NCBI RefSeq assembly: GCF_001592875.1 | Contig: NZ_LSOF01000003.1 | Coordinates: 1-52,913 of the forward strand | Direction of reading: 5' to 3' | DNA: 52,913 bases | DNA from: Pseudomonas sp. BMS12 | GTDB taxonomy: Bacteria; Pseudomonadota; Gammaproteobacteria; Pseudomonadales; Pseudomonadaceae | The notes under the pieces: generated by a model | The model's input: the letters and a program-made list of their open reading frames with translations, nothing else | What the model was told of the DNA's origin: nothing | Databases searched by the model: none | Translations under genes and position numbers: made by a program | In this document: positions 8,230 through 17,443 of the stretch, in pieces | Layout: every line of letters begins with the position of its first letter | Position numbering within the stretch: position 1 is the stretch's first letter

Positions 8230-10218
8230 ATGAGCATGGAACGTCTCAGTCAGCAGGTCGATGCCTACGTAGCCTGGAAGCGCGAGCTGATGCGCGAGAT
8301 CACCCGCTATCGCAGCTGGCTGGCGCACAACCGCCTCGGCTCGGATGCGATGGACACGCGCCTGGAGCGCGCCTTGCGCCTGCTGCGTACCGATCACATC
8401 ACCCTGGCCTTCGTCGGCGAGTTCTCGCGCGGCAAGACCGAGCTGATCAACAGCCTGTTCTTCTCCGAATACGGCCAGCGCATGCTGCCGTCCCAGGCCG
8501 GGCGCACCACCATGTGCCCCACCGAGTTGTTCTTCGACCCGCGCTCGGAACGTTCCTATATCCGCCTGCTGCCCATCGAAACGCGCATGACCGACGCCAG
8601 CGTGGCGCAGTTCAAGCGTATCCCGCGGCACTGGGTGAACATCCCGCTGGACCCCAGCGATCCCAGCAGCATGGCCCTGGCCTTCGCCCAGGTGGCCAAG
8701 ACCAAGCCGATGGCGGTGGAGCAGGCGATCCAGCTCGGCTTCCTGCCGGAGATGCTGGAGTCGACCGGCAAACCCGGCCAGGTACTGGTACCGGCCTGGC
8801 GCCACGCCATGGTCAATTTCGACCACCCGCTGCTGCGCCAGGGCCTGCGCATTCTCGACACCCCCGGCCTGAACGCCCTCGGCTCCGAGCCGGAGCTGAC
8901 CCTGTCGATGCTGCCGAGCGCCCAGGCGATCATCTTCCTGCTGTCCGCCGATACCGGCGTCACCGCCAGCGACATGGCGATCTGGCAAGAGCACATCCGC
9001 CAGCTCGACGAAGACACCCAGGCCAGCCTGTTCGCCGTGTTGAACAAGATCGACATCCTGTGGGACGACCTGGCCGGCGAGGAATTCGTGCAGAAGGCCA
9101 TCGGCCTGGTGCAGAGCACCACGGCCAAGCAGCTCGGCATCCCCGCCGCCAGCGTGCTGCCGCTATCGGCCAAGCAGGCGCTGCTGGCCAAGGTGCGCAA
9201 CGACGAGGCGCTGCTCGCCCGTAGCCAACTGGCCAACCTGGAAAACCTGTTGTGCGAGCGCATCGTCGCGCAGAAGGAACGCCTGCTCGAAGACCGCGTG
9301 GTCAATCAGGTGCTGGCCCTGCTCAACAACAGCCAGCATGTGCTCAGCCTGCGCCTGGAAAAAGTGCGCGAGCAGCAGCACCTGCTGACCACCCACCAGA
9401 ACGACAACGGCCAGTTGCTATTCGAGCTGACCGCCAAGACCAAGGACGACCACAGCCAGCATCACAAGCGCCTGCTCGGCCTGAAGACCAACCAGCGCCT
9501 GCTGCGTCGCCAGGGCGAACTGCTGCGCGCCGCGGTACGCCCGGAACGCCTGGAGCAGCACCTGGCCCAGGTGCGCCAGGGCCTGGGCAGCAGCTGGACC
9601 ACCCTGGGCATCAACCAGGCCATCGTGCAGTTCTTCCGCAATGTCGATCACGACCTCGGCAACCTGGCCCAGGAGGCCGAGATGGCCAACAAGATGGTTG
9701 CCGCCATCTACCGTCGGCACAACGAGGAAAACCCGCTGCACGGCGTCGACGCCCCGCAGTTCAACAGCCAGCGCTACCAGCGCGAGCTGAAACAGCTGCG
9801 CGACAAGGCCGACCAGTTCCGCCTGCACCTGAAGACCCTGCTCACCGAGCAGCGCAGCCTGACCCGGCGCTTCTTCGCCACCCTGGTGCAGGAAGTCATC
9901 GGCCTGCACCAGCGCCTGCGCAACGACGCCGAGCAGTGGGCCAGCGACGCGCTGATGCCGCTGATGCAGCACACCCTGGAGCACAAGCAGTTGCTGGAAA
10001 CCCACATGCTGCGACTCAAGGCCCTGGCCCAGGAAACCCAGCAGGCGCGCCAGCGTGGCCAGCAACTGGCCGGCTACACCGCACAGCTGGAAACCCAGCT
10101 GGCCCAGGCCAACGAGATGCTCCGCGCGCTGCGCCGACCGGCCCCCATCCAGCGCCAGGGCAAGGTCGTCAGCCTGCCTACCGCGATCCGCTCGCAGAGT
10201 GCCTCGGACCAGGCCTGA
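8230..10218 (+). CDS. Dynamin-like GTPase family protein
   Basis: A 662-residue protein with a large N-terminal GTPase domain. G1 is GEFSRGKT (63-70), the G2 threonine lies in AGRTTMCPTE (90-99), G3 is DTPG (210-213) and G4 is NKID (272-275). From about residue 340 on, the sequence is charged, helical and Gln/Leu/Arg-rich with heptad-like coiled-coil segments, as in bacterial dynamin-like proteins; no transmembrane helix is evident. AGGAG lies 9 bases before the ATG. The likely activity is GTP-driven membrane or assembly work, but its target is unknown. It lies between yggU and metX and may have its own promoter in the upstream 152 bases. Confidence 0.83.
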   Translation: MSMERLSQQVDAYVAWKRELMREITRYRSWLAHNRLGSDAMDTRLERALRLLRTDHITLAFVGEFSRGKTELINSLFFSEYGQRMLPSQAGRTTMCPTELFFDPRSERSYIRLLPIETRMTDASVAQFKRIPRHWVNIPLDPSDPSSMALAFAQVAKTKPMAVEQAIQLGFLPEMLESTGKPGQVLVPAWRHAMVNFDHPLLRQGLRILDTPGLNALGSEPELTLSMLPSAQAIIFLLSADTGVTASDMAIWQEHIRQLDEDTQASLFAVLNKIDILWDDLAGEEFVQKAIGLVQSTTAKQLGIPAASVLPLSAKQALLAKVRNDEALLARSQLANLENLLCERIVAQKERLLEDRVVNQVLALLNNSQHVLSLRLEKVREQQHLLTTHQNDNGQLLFELTAKTKDDHSQHHKRLLGLKTNQRLLRRQGELLRAAVRPERLEQHLAQVRQGLGSSWTTLGINQAIVQFFRNVDHDLGNLAQEAEMANKMVAAIYRRHNEENPLHGVDAPQFNSQRYQRELKQLRDKADQFRLHLKTLLTEQRSLTRRFFATLVQEVIGLHQRLRNDAEQWASDALMPLMQHTLEHKQLLETHMLRLKALAQETQQARQRGQQLAGYTAQLETQLAQANEMLRALRRPAPIQRQGKVVSLPTAIRSQSASDQA

Positions 10219-10243
10219 AAGCCCCTAGATTCAGGCACTTGCC

Positions 10244-10276
10244 CACGGCCTCCGGCGCTTGCTGCCGGGGGCCGTG
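10244..10276 (+). terminator. Terminator-like hairpin before metX
   Basis: CACGGCC...GGCCGTG with an inner CCGGC...GCCGG forms a long GC stem, followed by CTCTTTAG. The U-run is weak. It separates the GTPase gene from metX, and could be a terminator or a metX leader hairpin. No SAM riboswitch consensus is recognised. Confidence 0.55.
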
Positions 10277-10317
10277 CTCTTTAGACTGCTGCACTTCCTC
10301 GAACGAGAGCAGGGTCG

Positions 10318-11457
10318 ATGCCAACTGATTTTCCCGCCGATTCCGTTGGCCTGGTCACGCCGCAGAGCGCTCGCTTCAGCGAACCGCTGGCACTGGTCTG
10401 TGGGCGCAGCCTGGCCGACTACCAACTGGTCTACGAGACCTACGGCACGCTCAATGCCAGCGCTAGCAATGCCGTACTGATCTGCCACGCCCTCTCCGGC
10501 CATCACCATGCCGCCGGCTATCACAGCTCGCAAGACCGCAAGCCGGGCTGGTGGGACAGCTGCATCGGCCCGGGCAAACCGATCGACACCGACAAGTTCT
10601 TCGTCGTCAGCCTCAACAACCTCGGCGGCTGCAACGGCTCCACCGGCCCGTCCAGCCTCAATCCGGCCAGCGGCAAGCCCTACGGCGCCGACTTCCCGGT
10701 GATGACCGTGGAAGACTGGGTACATAGCCAGGCGCGCCTGGCCGATCTGCTCGGCATCCAGCAATGGGCCGCAGTGGTCGGCGGCAGCCTCGGCGGCATG
10801 CAGGCCCTGCAGTGGGCCATCAGCTATCCCGAGCGTATCCGCCACTGCCTGTGCATCGCCTCGGCACCCAAGCTGTCTGCGCAGAACATCGCCTTCAACG
10901 AAGTGGCGCGCCAGGCCATCCTCACCGACCCGGAATTCCACGGCGGGCACTTCCAGGAGCACGGCGTGATTCCCAAGCGCGGCCTGATGCTGGCGCGTAT
11001 GGTCGGCCACATCACCTACCTGTCGGACGACGCCATGGGCGAGAAATTCGGCCGCGAACTGAAGACCGACAAGCTCAACTACGACTTCCACAGCGTCGAG
11101 TTCCAGGTCGAGAGCTACCTGCGCTACCAGGGCGAGGAGTTCTCAGGGCGTTTCGATGCCAACACCTACGTGCTGATGACCAAGGCGCTGGACTACTTCG
11201 ACCCGGCCGCCGCCCATGGTGACGATCTGGCCAAGACCCTGGCCAACGTCAAGGCGGACTTCTGCCTGATGTCGTTCACTACCGACTGGCGGTTTTCGCC
11301 GGCACGCTCGCGAGAGATCGTCGACGCCCTGCTGGCGGCGAAAAAGAACGTCTGCTACCTGGAGATCGACGCACCGCAGGGCCATGACGCCTTTCTCATG
11401 CCGATTCCGCGCTATCTCCAGGGTTTCGGCGCCTACATGAATCGGATCGAGGTATGA
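10318..11457 (+). CDS. metX: Homoserine O-acyltransferase MetX
   Basis: A 379-residue alpha/beta-hydrolase enzyme that acylates homoserine in methionine synthesis; pseudomonad MetX enzymes use succinyl-CoA. The nucleophile is S157 in [14 protein letters not shown]. The catalytic Asp lies in [10 protein letters not shown] and the His in [21 protein letters not shown] and [12 protein letters not shown] are family motifs. CAGGG lies 3 bases before the ATG. It overlaps metW by four bases (ATGA), the standard metXW pair. Substrate preference cannot be read directly from the sequence. Confidence 0.95.
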   Translation: MPTDFPADSVGLVTPQSARFSEPLALVCGRSLADYQLVYETYGTLNASASNAVLICHALSGHHHAAGYHSSQDRKPGWWDSCIGPGKPIDTDKFFVVSLNNLGGCNGSTGPSSLNPASGKPYGADFPVMTVEDWVHSQARLADLLGIQQWAAVVGGSLGGMQALQWAISYPERIRHCLCIASAPKLSAQNIAFNEVARQAILTDPEFHGGHFQEHGVIPKRGLMLARMVGHITYLSDDAMGEKFGRELKTDKLNYDFHSVEFQVESYLRYQGEEFSGRFDANTYVLMTKALDYFDPAAAHGDDLAKTLANVKADFCLMSFTTDWRFSPARSREIVDALLAAKKNVCYLEIDAPQGHDAFLMPIPRYLQGFGAYMNRIEV

Positions 11458-12080
11458 GCATGCGCGCGGATCTGGACATCATCCAGGAGTGGATTCCGAG
11501 CGGCAGCCAGGTACTCGACCTCGGCTGCGGCGACGGCGAACTGCTGGCCTGGCTGCGCCAGCACAAGCAGGTCAGCGGCTATGGCCTGGAGATCGACCCG
11601 GAGAAAATCGCCACCTGCATCGAGCGCGGGGTCAACGTGATCGAGCAGAACCTCGACGAAGGCCTGGGCAACTTTGCCGACAACAGCTTCGACGTGGTGG
11701 TCATGACCCAGTCGCTGCAGGCCCTGCGCTACCCGGACAAGGTATTGGCGGAAATGCTGCGGGTCGGCAAGACCTGCATCATCACCTTCCCCAACTTCGG
11801 CCACTGGCGCTGCCGCTGGTATCTCTCCAGCAAGGGCCGTATGCCGGTTTCCGACTTCCTGCCGTACACCTGGTACAACACGCCGAACATCCACTTCTGC
11901 ACCTTCGAGGATTTCGAGCGCCTGTGCCGCCAGCAGGGTGCGCGCATCGAGGAGCGCCTGGCTGTCGACCGCGAGCATCGCCACGGCTGGGCCAGCCGGA
12001 TCTGGCCTAATCTACTGGGTGAGATCGGTATCTATCGCGTCTGCGGGGCCGGCCTGGCCGATCACCGCGTAGCCATCTAA
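11454..12080 (+). CDS. metW: Methionine biosynthesis protein MetW
   Basis: A 208-residue methyltransferase-fold protein. The SAM-binding motif I is [12 protein letters not shown] (about 20-31) and the acidic motif II is [20 protein letters not shown] and [19 protein letters not shown] are MetW hallmarks. MetW is needed with MetX for methionine synthesis in many proteobacteria, where it is thought to support the homoserine acyltransferase and not to methylate a known substrate. It is coupled to metX by the ATGA overlap. Confidence 0.95.
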   Translation: MSMRADLDIIQEWIPSGSQVLDLGCGDGELLAWLRQHKQVSGYGLEIDPEKIATCIERGVNVIEQNLDEGLGNFADNSFDVVVMTQSLQALRYPDKVLAEMLRVGKTCIITFPNFGHWRCRWYLSSKGRMPVSDFLPYTWYNTPNIHFCTFEDFERLCRQQGARIEERLAVDREHRHGWASRIWPNLLGEIGIYRVCGAGLADHRVAI

Positions 12081-12106
12081 CCCGCCCGACGCCACGGAGG
12101 ATCACC

Positions 12107-12526
12107 ATGCGCCATTTCGCATCCCTGCTGCTATGCCTGCTCATCGCCCTGCCCGCCGCCGCCGAGCGCAAAGAAACCTTCGGCGAACTGGATGTGCACT
12201 ACAGCGTGTTCAACTCCAGCTTCCTGCAACCGGACATCGCCGCGGCTGCGGGGCTGACCCGCAGCAAGACGGTCGGCGTGCTCAACATCGCCGCACTCAA
12301 GGGCGGCAAGGGCCAACCGGCCAAGGTCAGCGGTACGCTGAAGAACCTGCTGGGCCAGACCAGCGAGCTGCAGTTCAAGCAGGTGCTGGAAAGCGGCGCC
12401 GTCTACTACCTGGCCGAGTTCCCTCTGCGCGAGCGCGAGATCCTGACCTTCAGCATCCAGGTACAACTCGGCGACGCCGCCCCGCACACCCTCACCTTCA
12501 ACCAGGAAGTGTTCCCGGACGAATGA
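12107..12526 (+). CDS. DUF4426 secreted protein
   Basis: A 139-residue protein with a clear Sec signal peptide: [19 protein letters not shown], with cleavage likely near residue 19. The mature part is the DUF4426 domain ([17 protein letters not shown]...). GGAGG lies 7 bases before the ATG, and its stop overlaps the start of rdgB. It is located in the periplasm or outer envelope. Function is unknown; its place between metW and rdgB is, from memory, conserved in Pseudomonas. Confidence 0.88.
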   Translation: MRHFASLLLCLLIALPAAAERKETFGELDVHYSVFNSSFLQPDIAAAAGLTRSKTVGVLNIAALKGGKGQPAKVSGTLKNLLGQTSELQFKQVLESGAVYYLAEFPLREREILTFSIQVQLGDAAPHTLTFNQEVFPDE

Positions 12527-13119
12527 TGCCTTTCACCGAACTCGTGCTGGCCAGCCACAACGCCGGCAAGCTCAAGGAACTCCAGGCCATGCTGGGCGAC
12601 GCCGTGCGCGTACGCTCGGTCGGCGAATTCTCTAGCGTGGAGCCGGAAGAGACTGGCCTGTCCTTCGTCGAGAACGCCATCCTCAAGGCGCGCAACGCAG
12701 CCCGCGTGTCCGGCCTGCCGGCGCTGGCCGACGACTCCGGCCTGGCGGTGGATGTGCTCGGCGGCGCCCCCGGCATCTACTCGGCGCGCTACGCCGACGG
12801 TCAGGGCGACGCGGCCAACAACGCCAAGCTGCTGGACGCCCTGAAGGACGTGGCGGACGCCGAGCGCAGTGCCCAGTTCGTCTGCGCCCTGGCGCTGGTG
12901 CGCCACGCCGACGACCCGCTGCCGATCCTCTGCGAAGGACTCTGGCACGGGCGCATCCTGCGCCAGGCGCGCGGCGCCAACGGCTTCGGCTACGACCCGC
13001 TGTTCTGGGTCGAGGAGCGCCAGTGCTCCAGCGCCGAACTCGCGCCCGCGGAGAAGAACCAGCTTAGCCATCGCGCCCGCGCCATGGCCCTGCTCAAGCA
13101 GCGCCTGGGGTTGGTGTGA
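12523..13119 (+). CDS. rdgB: XTP/dITP diphosphatase (Ham1/RdgB)
   Basis: A 198-residue housekeeping pyrophosphatase that removes dITP, XTP and related non-canonical purine nucleotides. Motifs are [11 protein letters not shown] (substrate grip), [14 protein letters not shown], the catalytic/metal site [18 protein letters not shown] and [12 protein letters not shown]. Two adjacent ATG codons (12523 and 12526) could start it; either overlaps or abuts the DUF4426 stop. Its own stop overlaps the hemW GTG. Confidence 0.96.
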   Translation: MMPFTELVLASHNAGKLKELQAMLGDAVRVRSVGEFSSVEPEETGLSFVENAILKARNAARVSGLPALADDSGLAVDVLGGAPGIYSARYADGQGDAANNAKLLDALKDVADAERSAQFVCALALVRHADDPLPILCEGLWHGRILRQARGANGFGYDPLFWVEERQCSSAELAPAEKNQLSHRARAMALLKQRLGLV

Positions 13120-14306
13120 GCCAGCAACCCTCCCCTCCACCCCCGGAGACAATGACCGGGGAGTGGAGCTTCCAGCTTCCCCCACTCGCGCTGTATATCC
13201 ATATCCCCTGGTGCGTGCGCAAATGCCCGTACTGCGACTTCAATTCCCACGCTGCCGGGCCGAGCCTGCCCGAGGAAGAATATGTCGACGCCCTGCTCGC
13301 CGACCTGGACGCCGACCTCGGTCACGTCCACGGCCGTCCACTGACCTCGATCTTCTTCGGCGGCGGCACGCCCAGCCTGTTCTCGGCCAAGGCACTGGGC
13401 CGGCTGCTGCAGGGAGTGGAACAGCGCGTGCCGTTCGCCAGTGATATCGAGATCACTCTGGAGGCCAACCCCGGCACCTTCGAGCAAGCCAAGTTCCGCG
13501 ACTACCGCAGCCTGGGCATCAACCGTCTGTCCATCGGCGTGCAGAGCTTCCAGGAAGCCAAACTCAAGGCCCTGGGCCGCATCCACGATGGTAACGAGGC
13601 AATCCGCGCCGCCGATATGGCGCGCGCCGCCGGCTTCGACAACTTCAATCTGGACCTGATGCACGGCCTGCCCGAGCAGAGCATTGAGGACGCCCTGTTC
13701 GACCTGCGCACCGCCATCGCCCAGGCACCGACGCATCTGTCCTGGTACCAGCTGACCATGGAACCCAACACGGTGTTCTGGAGCCAGCCGCCGCAGCTGC
13801 CCGAAGACGACCTGCTGTGGGATATCCAGGAAGCCGGCCAGGCCCTGCTGGCCGAGCACGGCTACCTGCAGTACGAAGTTTCCGCCTACGCCCAGCCGGG
13901 GCGCGCGGCACGCCACAACCTCAACTACTGGACCTTCGGTGACTTCCTCGGCATCGGCGCCGGCGCCCACGCCAAGCTCAGCGCGCCGGGCGGACGCATC
14001 CAGCGCACCTGGAAGACCCGCCTGCCCAAGGATTACCTCGCCCCGGGCAAAGCCTTCCAGGCTGGCGAGCGGATGCTGGATGCCGAGGAGTTGCCCTTCG
14101 AGTTTCTGATGAACGTCCTGCGCCTGAGCGATGGCGTCGCCGCCGAGCTGTTCACCCAGCGCACCGGCCAGCCCCTGGCCAGCCTGGACGCAGCGCGCCG
14201 CGAGGCCGAAACGCGCGGGCTACTGGTACGCGACCCGGCACGCCTGGTCGCCACCCGCGAAGGCCAGCTGTTCCTCAACGACCTGCTGCAGCATTTTCTG
14301 CCCTAA
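13116..14306 (+). CDS. hemW: Radical SAM heme chaperone HemW
   Basis: A 396-residue HemW/HemN-like protein. The radical SAM cluster motif is C33-x3-C37-x2-C40 in [14 protein letters not shown], where HemW's PYCDFNSH replaces the coproporphyrinogen dehydrogenase sequence. [18 protein letters not shown] and [10 protein letters not shown] follow, then the HemW C-terminal domain with [11 protein letters not shown]. The family binds heme for transfer to respiratory enzymes. The GTG at 13116 overlaps the rdgB stop; ATG 13152 is an alternative and would drop a Pro-rich tail. Confidence 0.93.
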   Translation: MSQQPSPPPPETMTGEWSFQLPPLALYIHIPWCVRKCPYCDFNSHAAGPSLPEEEYVDALLADLDADLGHVHGRPLTSIFFGGGTPSLFSAKALGRLLQGVEQRVPFASDIEITLEANPGTFEQAKFRDYRSLGINRLSIGVQSFQEAKLKALGRIHDGNEAIRAADMARAAGFDNFNLDLMHGLPEQSIEDALFDLRTAIAQAPTHLSWYQLTMEPNTVFWSQPPQLPEDDLLWDIQEAGQALLAEHGYLQYEVSAYAQPGRAARHNLNYWTFGDFLGIGAGAHAKLSAPGGRIQRTWKTRLPKDYLAPGKAFQAGERMLDAEELPFEFLMNVLRLSDGVAAELFTQRTGQPLASLDAARREAETRGLLVRDPARLVATREGQLFLNDLLQHFLP

Positions 14307-14311
14307 GCCCC

Positions 14312-14346
14312 GCTCGCAAACGGAGCCGGGCGACCGTTTGGCGAGC
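14312..14346. other. Inverted repeat after hemW
   Basis: GCTCGC-AAACGG pairs with CCGTTT-(G)-GCGAGC across a 10-base loop, with one bulged base. There is no T-run, so it is not a classic terminator. It may cap the hemW transcript or belong to an unrecognised repeat family. Confidence 0.45.
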
Positions 14347-14431
14347 CGAGGGCCTGGCGCTTGCGCCTACCGCAGCCCGACCGACAGACGGTAAACTGCC
14401 GGCACCTCCATAATCACAACAAGGACACCCG

Positions 14432-14755
14432 ATGGATCTCGTACTCGACCTGATCGCCACCCTCTCACGCTGGTGCCGCGGCAACCTGTACGACATTTCC
14501 CTGGCCATCATGGCCACCCTGTTCGTGTTGTTCGGGCCTGGCATCAATGCCTGGGTACAGCGCTCCATCAGCGGCCTCAATTTCGTCCTGCGCACGCTGA
14601 TCTTCGTACTGGTCTGCGCCATCGGCTACGGCCTGGCCATCGTCTTCCTGACGCCCTGGCTGGCCAAGGGACTGGGTTACTTCAATAACTTCACCCTGTC
14701 GCCGGTGCTGCTACTAGTCTTCTTCCTGATCGGCGTACTGGCCGACCGCAGCTAG
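14432..14755 (+). CDS. DUF3392 inner-membrane protein
   Basis: A 107-residue hydrophobic protein with three predicted membrane helices (about 20-40, 48-75 and 84-103). It matches the small DUF3392 family, with LVLDLIATLSRWCRGNLYDIS at the N-terminus, FGPGINAWVQRSI between helices and a short ADRS tail. Function is unknown. Before the ATG, AAGGA (ACAAGGACACCCG) is a usable ribosome site. Confidence 0.8.
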   Translation: MDLVLDLIATLSRWCRGNLYDISLAIMATLFVLFGPGINAWVQRSISGLNFVLRTLIFVLVCAIGYGLAIVFLTPWLAKGLGYFNNFTLSPVLLLVFFLIGVLADRS

Positions 14756-14788
14756 GGACGCCCACGGGGCGCCCGCACAGGAGCCCCC

Positions 14789-15043
14789 ATGAAGCCGCTG
14801 AAGAATCTGTACCTGTATTTCCAGGACGGCCAACGCCTGGCACTGCGCTTCCCCAAACAGAGTGAAGACCCTGTCGATGTTGCCCGCAGCTTGCGCAAAC
14901 AGCTGGAGTCGCCTTTTCTAAGCATCGAGGTGGACGGTGATCTGCTACTGATTCCACGCGAGAGCATCAAATACCTGCAGATCTGTCCGATGCCCGCCGC
15001 CCTGCCTGATCCGACGATCCTGGGCGCCGAGGTGATCGACTGA
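14789..15043 (+). CDS. Conserved small protein, unknown function
   Basis: An 84-residue soluble protein (MKPLKNLYLYFQDGQRLALRF...). Its composition and the alternation of short strands suggest a small beta-rich fold; no motif or signal peptide is recognised. AGGAG precedes the ATG by 6 bases, and the codon use matches its neighbours, which supports a real gene. It lies 33 bases after the DUF3392 gene and is probably co-transcribed with it. Confidence 0.7.
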   Translation: MKPLKNLYLYFQDGQRLALRFPKQSEDPVDVARSLRKQLESPFLSIEVDGDLLLIPRESIKYLQICPMPAALPDPTILGAEVID

Positions 15044-15083
15044 AGCCGCCAGCAGTCCTCCATTGACCATTTGGGAGGCCGCC

Positions 15084-15197
15084 ATGAAACGCTTCGCTCC
15101 AGTCCTGCTGATCCTTACCAGCCTGCTCAATCCCGGCGCACTGGCAGAGCCCGCCAGTCCTTGCCTGCAGCGCACCCAGCCCGGCTGTCTTCCATAG
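15084..15197 (+). CDS. Small secreted peptide (37 aa)
   Basis: A 37-codon frame with GGGAGG five bases before the ATG. It starts with a convincing signal peptide: MKRF, then APVLLILTSLLNPGALA, with likely cleavage at ALA-EP. This leaves a mature peptide of about 16 residues with two cysteines (EPASPCLQRTQPGCLP) that could form one disulphide. It follows the 84-residue gene by 40 bases on the same strand. Function is unknown. Short length leaves some chance that it is not translated, but the ribosome site and signal peptide together are persuasive. Confidence 0.6.
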   Translation: MKRFAPVLLILTSLLNPGALAEPASPCLQRTQPGCLP

Positions 15198-15282
15198 CCA
15201 CGCGGGGCTATCGCCAATCAATCTAATGCTCTCCTGCGGCCCTGGATTACAGTGAAACTAGGCAACCACAGGGAGAGCATTG

Positions 15283-15684
15283 ATGCAGATAACCGGCAAC
15301 AACGGCAATCTGCCCCTCTCGACGCAGGTCGTCAACAAGTTCGGCCCGGCCAATCCCGAACAGGTGAACAAGGCCGTGGACCAGGCTTCCGACCGAGTCA
15401 GCGAGCGCCAGGAAAGCCGTGAACTGAGCCAGACCGAGCGCCGTGGTACCGCCACGCAGATCTACAGCGCCAACACCCAGCAACGGCAGATCGAGACCTA
15501 TCTGGCAGTAGCCAGCGAAAGCGAAGTCGATAGCCAGCCGAGTCCCTTGGAGACCGCTACGGAACTGCGCGAAGTGCAACAGCGCAACGATCGGGCCCAG
15601 AACATCGCAGAAACACCCAGCCGCCCAGAGCGGCCCGAGACCGATCCGGCCAGGCCGGAGCCCTACGTTGCAACCCGTGCCTGA
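15283..15684 (+). CDS. Hypothetical polar protein, unknown function
   Basis: A 133-residue, Gln/Glu/Arg-rich protein without signal peptide or membrane helix. The centre (about 25-75) is likely helical or coiled (NPEQVNKAVDQASDRVSERQ), and the tail is Pro/Glu/Arg-rich and probably disordered. ATG 15283 is preferred over TTG 15280, with GGGAGAG 8-9 bases upstream. A strong terminator follows, shared with pckA. No family is recognised. Confidence 0.7.
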   Translation: MQITGNNGNLPLSTQVVNKFGPANPEQVNKAVDQASDRVSERQESRELSQTERRGTATQIYSANTQQRQIETYLAVASESEVDSQPSPLETATELREVQQRNDRAQNIAETPSRPERPETDPARPEPYVATRA

Positions 15685-15703
15685 TCGCCTGTCGACAGCG
15701 CAC

Positions 15704-15730
15704 AAAAAAGCCGCCCTCGGGCGGCTTTTT
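15704..15730. terminator. Bidirectional rho-independent terminator
   Basis: AAAAAAGCCGCCC-TC-GGGCGGCTTTTT forms an 8-bp stem with A and T runs at either side. It ends both the forward hypothetical gene and the reverse pckA transcript. Confidence 0.93.
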
Positions 15731-15744
15731 CATTGGCCTGCAGC

Positions 15745-17286
15745 TTACAGCTGCGGGCCGGCGTTGCGGATGGCGTCGGACACGTCGAACTTCTTGAAGT
15801 TCTCGATGAACTGCTGGGCCAGGCCCTTGGCCGCCTCGTCGTAGGCGTTGCCGTCAGCCCAGGTGTTACGCGGGTTGAGCAGGTTGGTTTCGACGCCCGG
15901 CACGGCCTTCGGCACGCTCAGGTTGATGATCGGCAGTTGCTCGGTTTCAGCACCGATCAGCGCACCGCTCTGGATGGCTGCGATCACGCCACGGGTGGTC
16001 GGGATGTTGAAGCGCTTGCCGACGCCGTAGCCACCGCCGGTCCAGCCGGTGTTGACCAGGTAGACCTTGGAGCCGAAGCCACGGATGCGTTTGATCAGCA
16101 GCTCGGCGTATTCGCCGGCCGGACGCGGGAAGAACGGCGCACCGAAGCAGGTGGAGAAGGTCGACTTGATGCCGCCGCCGCTGCCCATCTCGGTGGAACC
16201 GACCAGCGCGGTGTAGCCGGACAGGAAGTGGTAGGCCGCCTGCTCTTCGCTGAGGATCGACACCGGCGGCAGTACGCCGGTCAGGTCGCAGGTCAGGAAG
16301 ATCACGGCATTCGGCTCGCCGCCGAGGTTCTTCTCGGAGCGCTTCTCGACCAGCTCCAGCGGGTAGGCTGCGCGGCTGTTCTGGGTCAGGCTGTCGTCGG
16401 CGTAGTTCGGTACGCGATTCTCGTCGAGCACGACGTTTTCCAGTACGGCGCCGAACTGGATGGCTTTCCAGATCACCGGCTCGTTCTTCTCGGACAGGTC
16501 GATGCACTTGGCGTAGCAGCCACCTTCGATATTGAACACCACGCCCTCGCCCCAGCCGTGCTCGTCGTCACCGATCAGGTAACGGCTTTCGTCGGCGGAC
16601 AGGGTGGTCTTGCCGGTGCCGGACAGGCCGAAGAACAGGGTCACGTCGCCCTCTTCACCGATGTTGGCCGCGCAGTGCATCGGCAGCACGTCGGCTTCCG
16701 GCAGCAGGAAGTTCTGTACGGAGAACATGGCCTTCTTCATTTCACCGGCGTAGCGCATGCCAGCGATCAGAACCTTCTTGGCGGCGAAGTTGAGGATCAC
16801 GCAGCCGTCGGAGTTGGTGCCGTCGCGCTCAGGCACGCACTCGAAGTTGGCGACGTTGAGGATCTGCCACTCAGCCTTGGCGCTCGGGTTGTAGGTTTCC
16901 GGATTGATGAACAGGCAACGGCCGAACAGGTTCTGCCAGGCAGTCTGGGTGGTCATCTTGACCGGCAGGTAGTGGGCATCGGCGGAACCGACATGCACAT
17001 AGGAGACGAAGTGCTCCTGGGCGTTGTTGAAAGCCTCGACGCGGTCCCACAGGGCATCGAACTTCTCGGCCGGGAACGGGCGGTTGATCGGGCCCCAGGC
17101 GATCTTGGACTCGGTGCTCGGCTCCTGGACGATGAAGCGGTCGACCGGCGAGCGGCCGGTGCGATGACCGGTACGAACGACCAGGGAACCATTGGCGGCC
17201 AGCTCACCCTCGCCGCGGCGAATAGCCTCTTCGACCAGTTGGGCAGCGCTGATGTTGGTGTAAACGGCGGTATTGGCTTGCGTCAT
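15745..17286 (-). CDS. pckA: Phosphoenolpyruvate carboxykinase (ATP)
   Basis: A 513-residue gluconeogenic enzyme converting oxaloacetate and ATP to PEP, CO2 and [17 protein letters not shown] carries substrate arginines; [13 protein letters not shown] is the P-loop kinase 1a motif, followed by the metal site [37 protein letters not shown] and [10 protein letters not shown] complete the family set. Length is normal. The first codon ATG ([13 protein letters not shown]) lies 157 bases from the end of hslO, and its leader contains an 8-bp inverted repeat. It ends at the shared terminator. Confidence 0.98.
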   Translation of the reverse strand: MTQANTAVYTNISAAQLVEEAIRRGEGELAANGSLVVRTGHRTGRSPVDRFIVQEPSTESKIAWGPINRPFPAEKFDALWDRVEAFNNAQEHFVSYVHVGSADAHYLPVKMTTQTAWQNLFGRCLFINPETYNPSAKAEWQILNVANFECVPERDGTNSDGCVILNFAAKKVLIAGMRYAGEMKKAMFSVQNFLLPEADVLPMHCAANIGEEGDVTLFFGLSGTGKTTLSADESRYLIGDDEHGWGEGVVFNIEGGCYAKCIDLSEKNEPVIWKAIQFGAVLENVVLDENRVPNYADDSLTQNSRAAYPLELVEKRSEKNLGGEPNAVIFLTCDLTGVLPPVSILSEEQAAYHFLSGYTALVGSTEMGSGGGIKSTFSTCFGAPFFPRPAGEYAELLIKRIRGFGSKVYLVNTGWTGGGYGVGKRFNIPTTRGVIAAIQSGALIGAETEQLPIINLSVPKAVPGVETNLLNPRNTWADGNAYDEAAKGLAQQFIENFKKFDVSDAIRNAGPQL

Positions 17287-17326
17287 GAGGGGTCCCCGTC
17301 GGCCGCGGCCGAGTCTTCCAAACTTG

Positions 17327-17352
17327 TGTAGTGGGCGCTCGGCACCACTACA
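17327..17352 (-). promoter_or_regulatory. Inverted repeat in the pckA leader
   Basis: TGTAGTGG-N10-CCACTACA is a perfect 8-bp inverted repeat located 41-66 bases upstream of the pckA ATG. Its placement suits either an operator or a 5' leader hairpin. The protein that might bind it is not identified. Confidence 0.45.
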
Positions 17353-17443
17353 GCGATAAAAAAGTCGCGGGAGTATGCCAGAAAAGCTCTTTCCTTGGCA
17401 GCCTCTTGTCCGCTATGGCCGTTGATAGAGTTCGGCTATCGGA

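Noticed and set aside
10219..10317. A SAM riboswitch upstream of metX
   Set aside because: Only a single GC hairpin with a weak U-run is visible; none of the known SAM riboswitch cores can be traced by eye. A covariance-model search would settle it.
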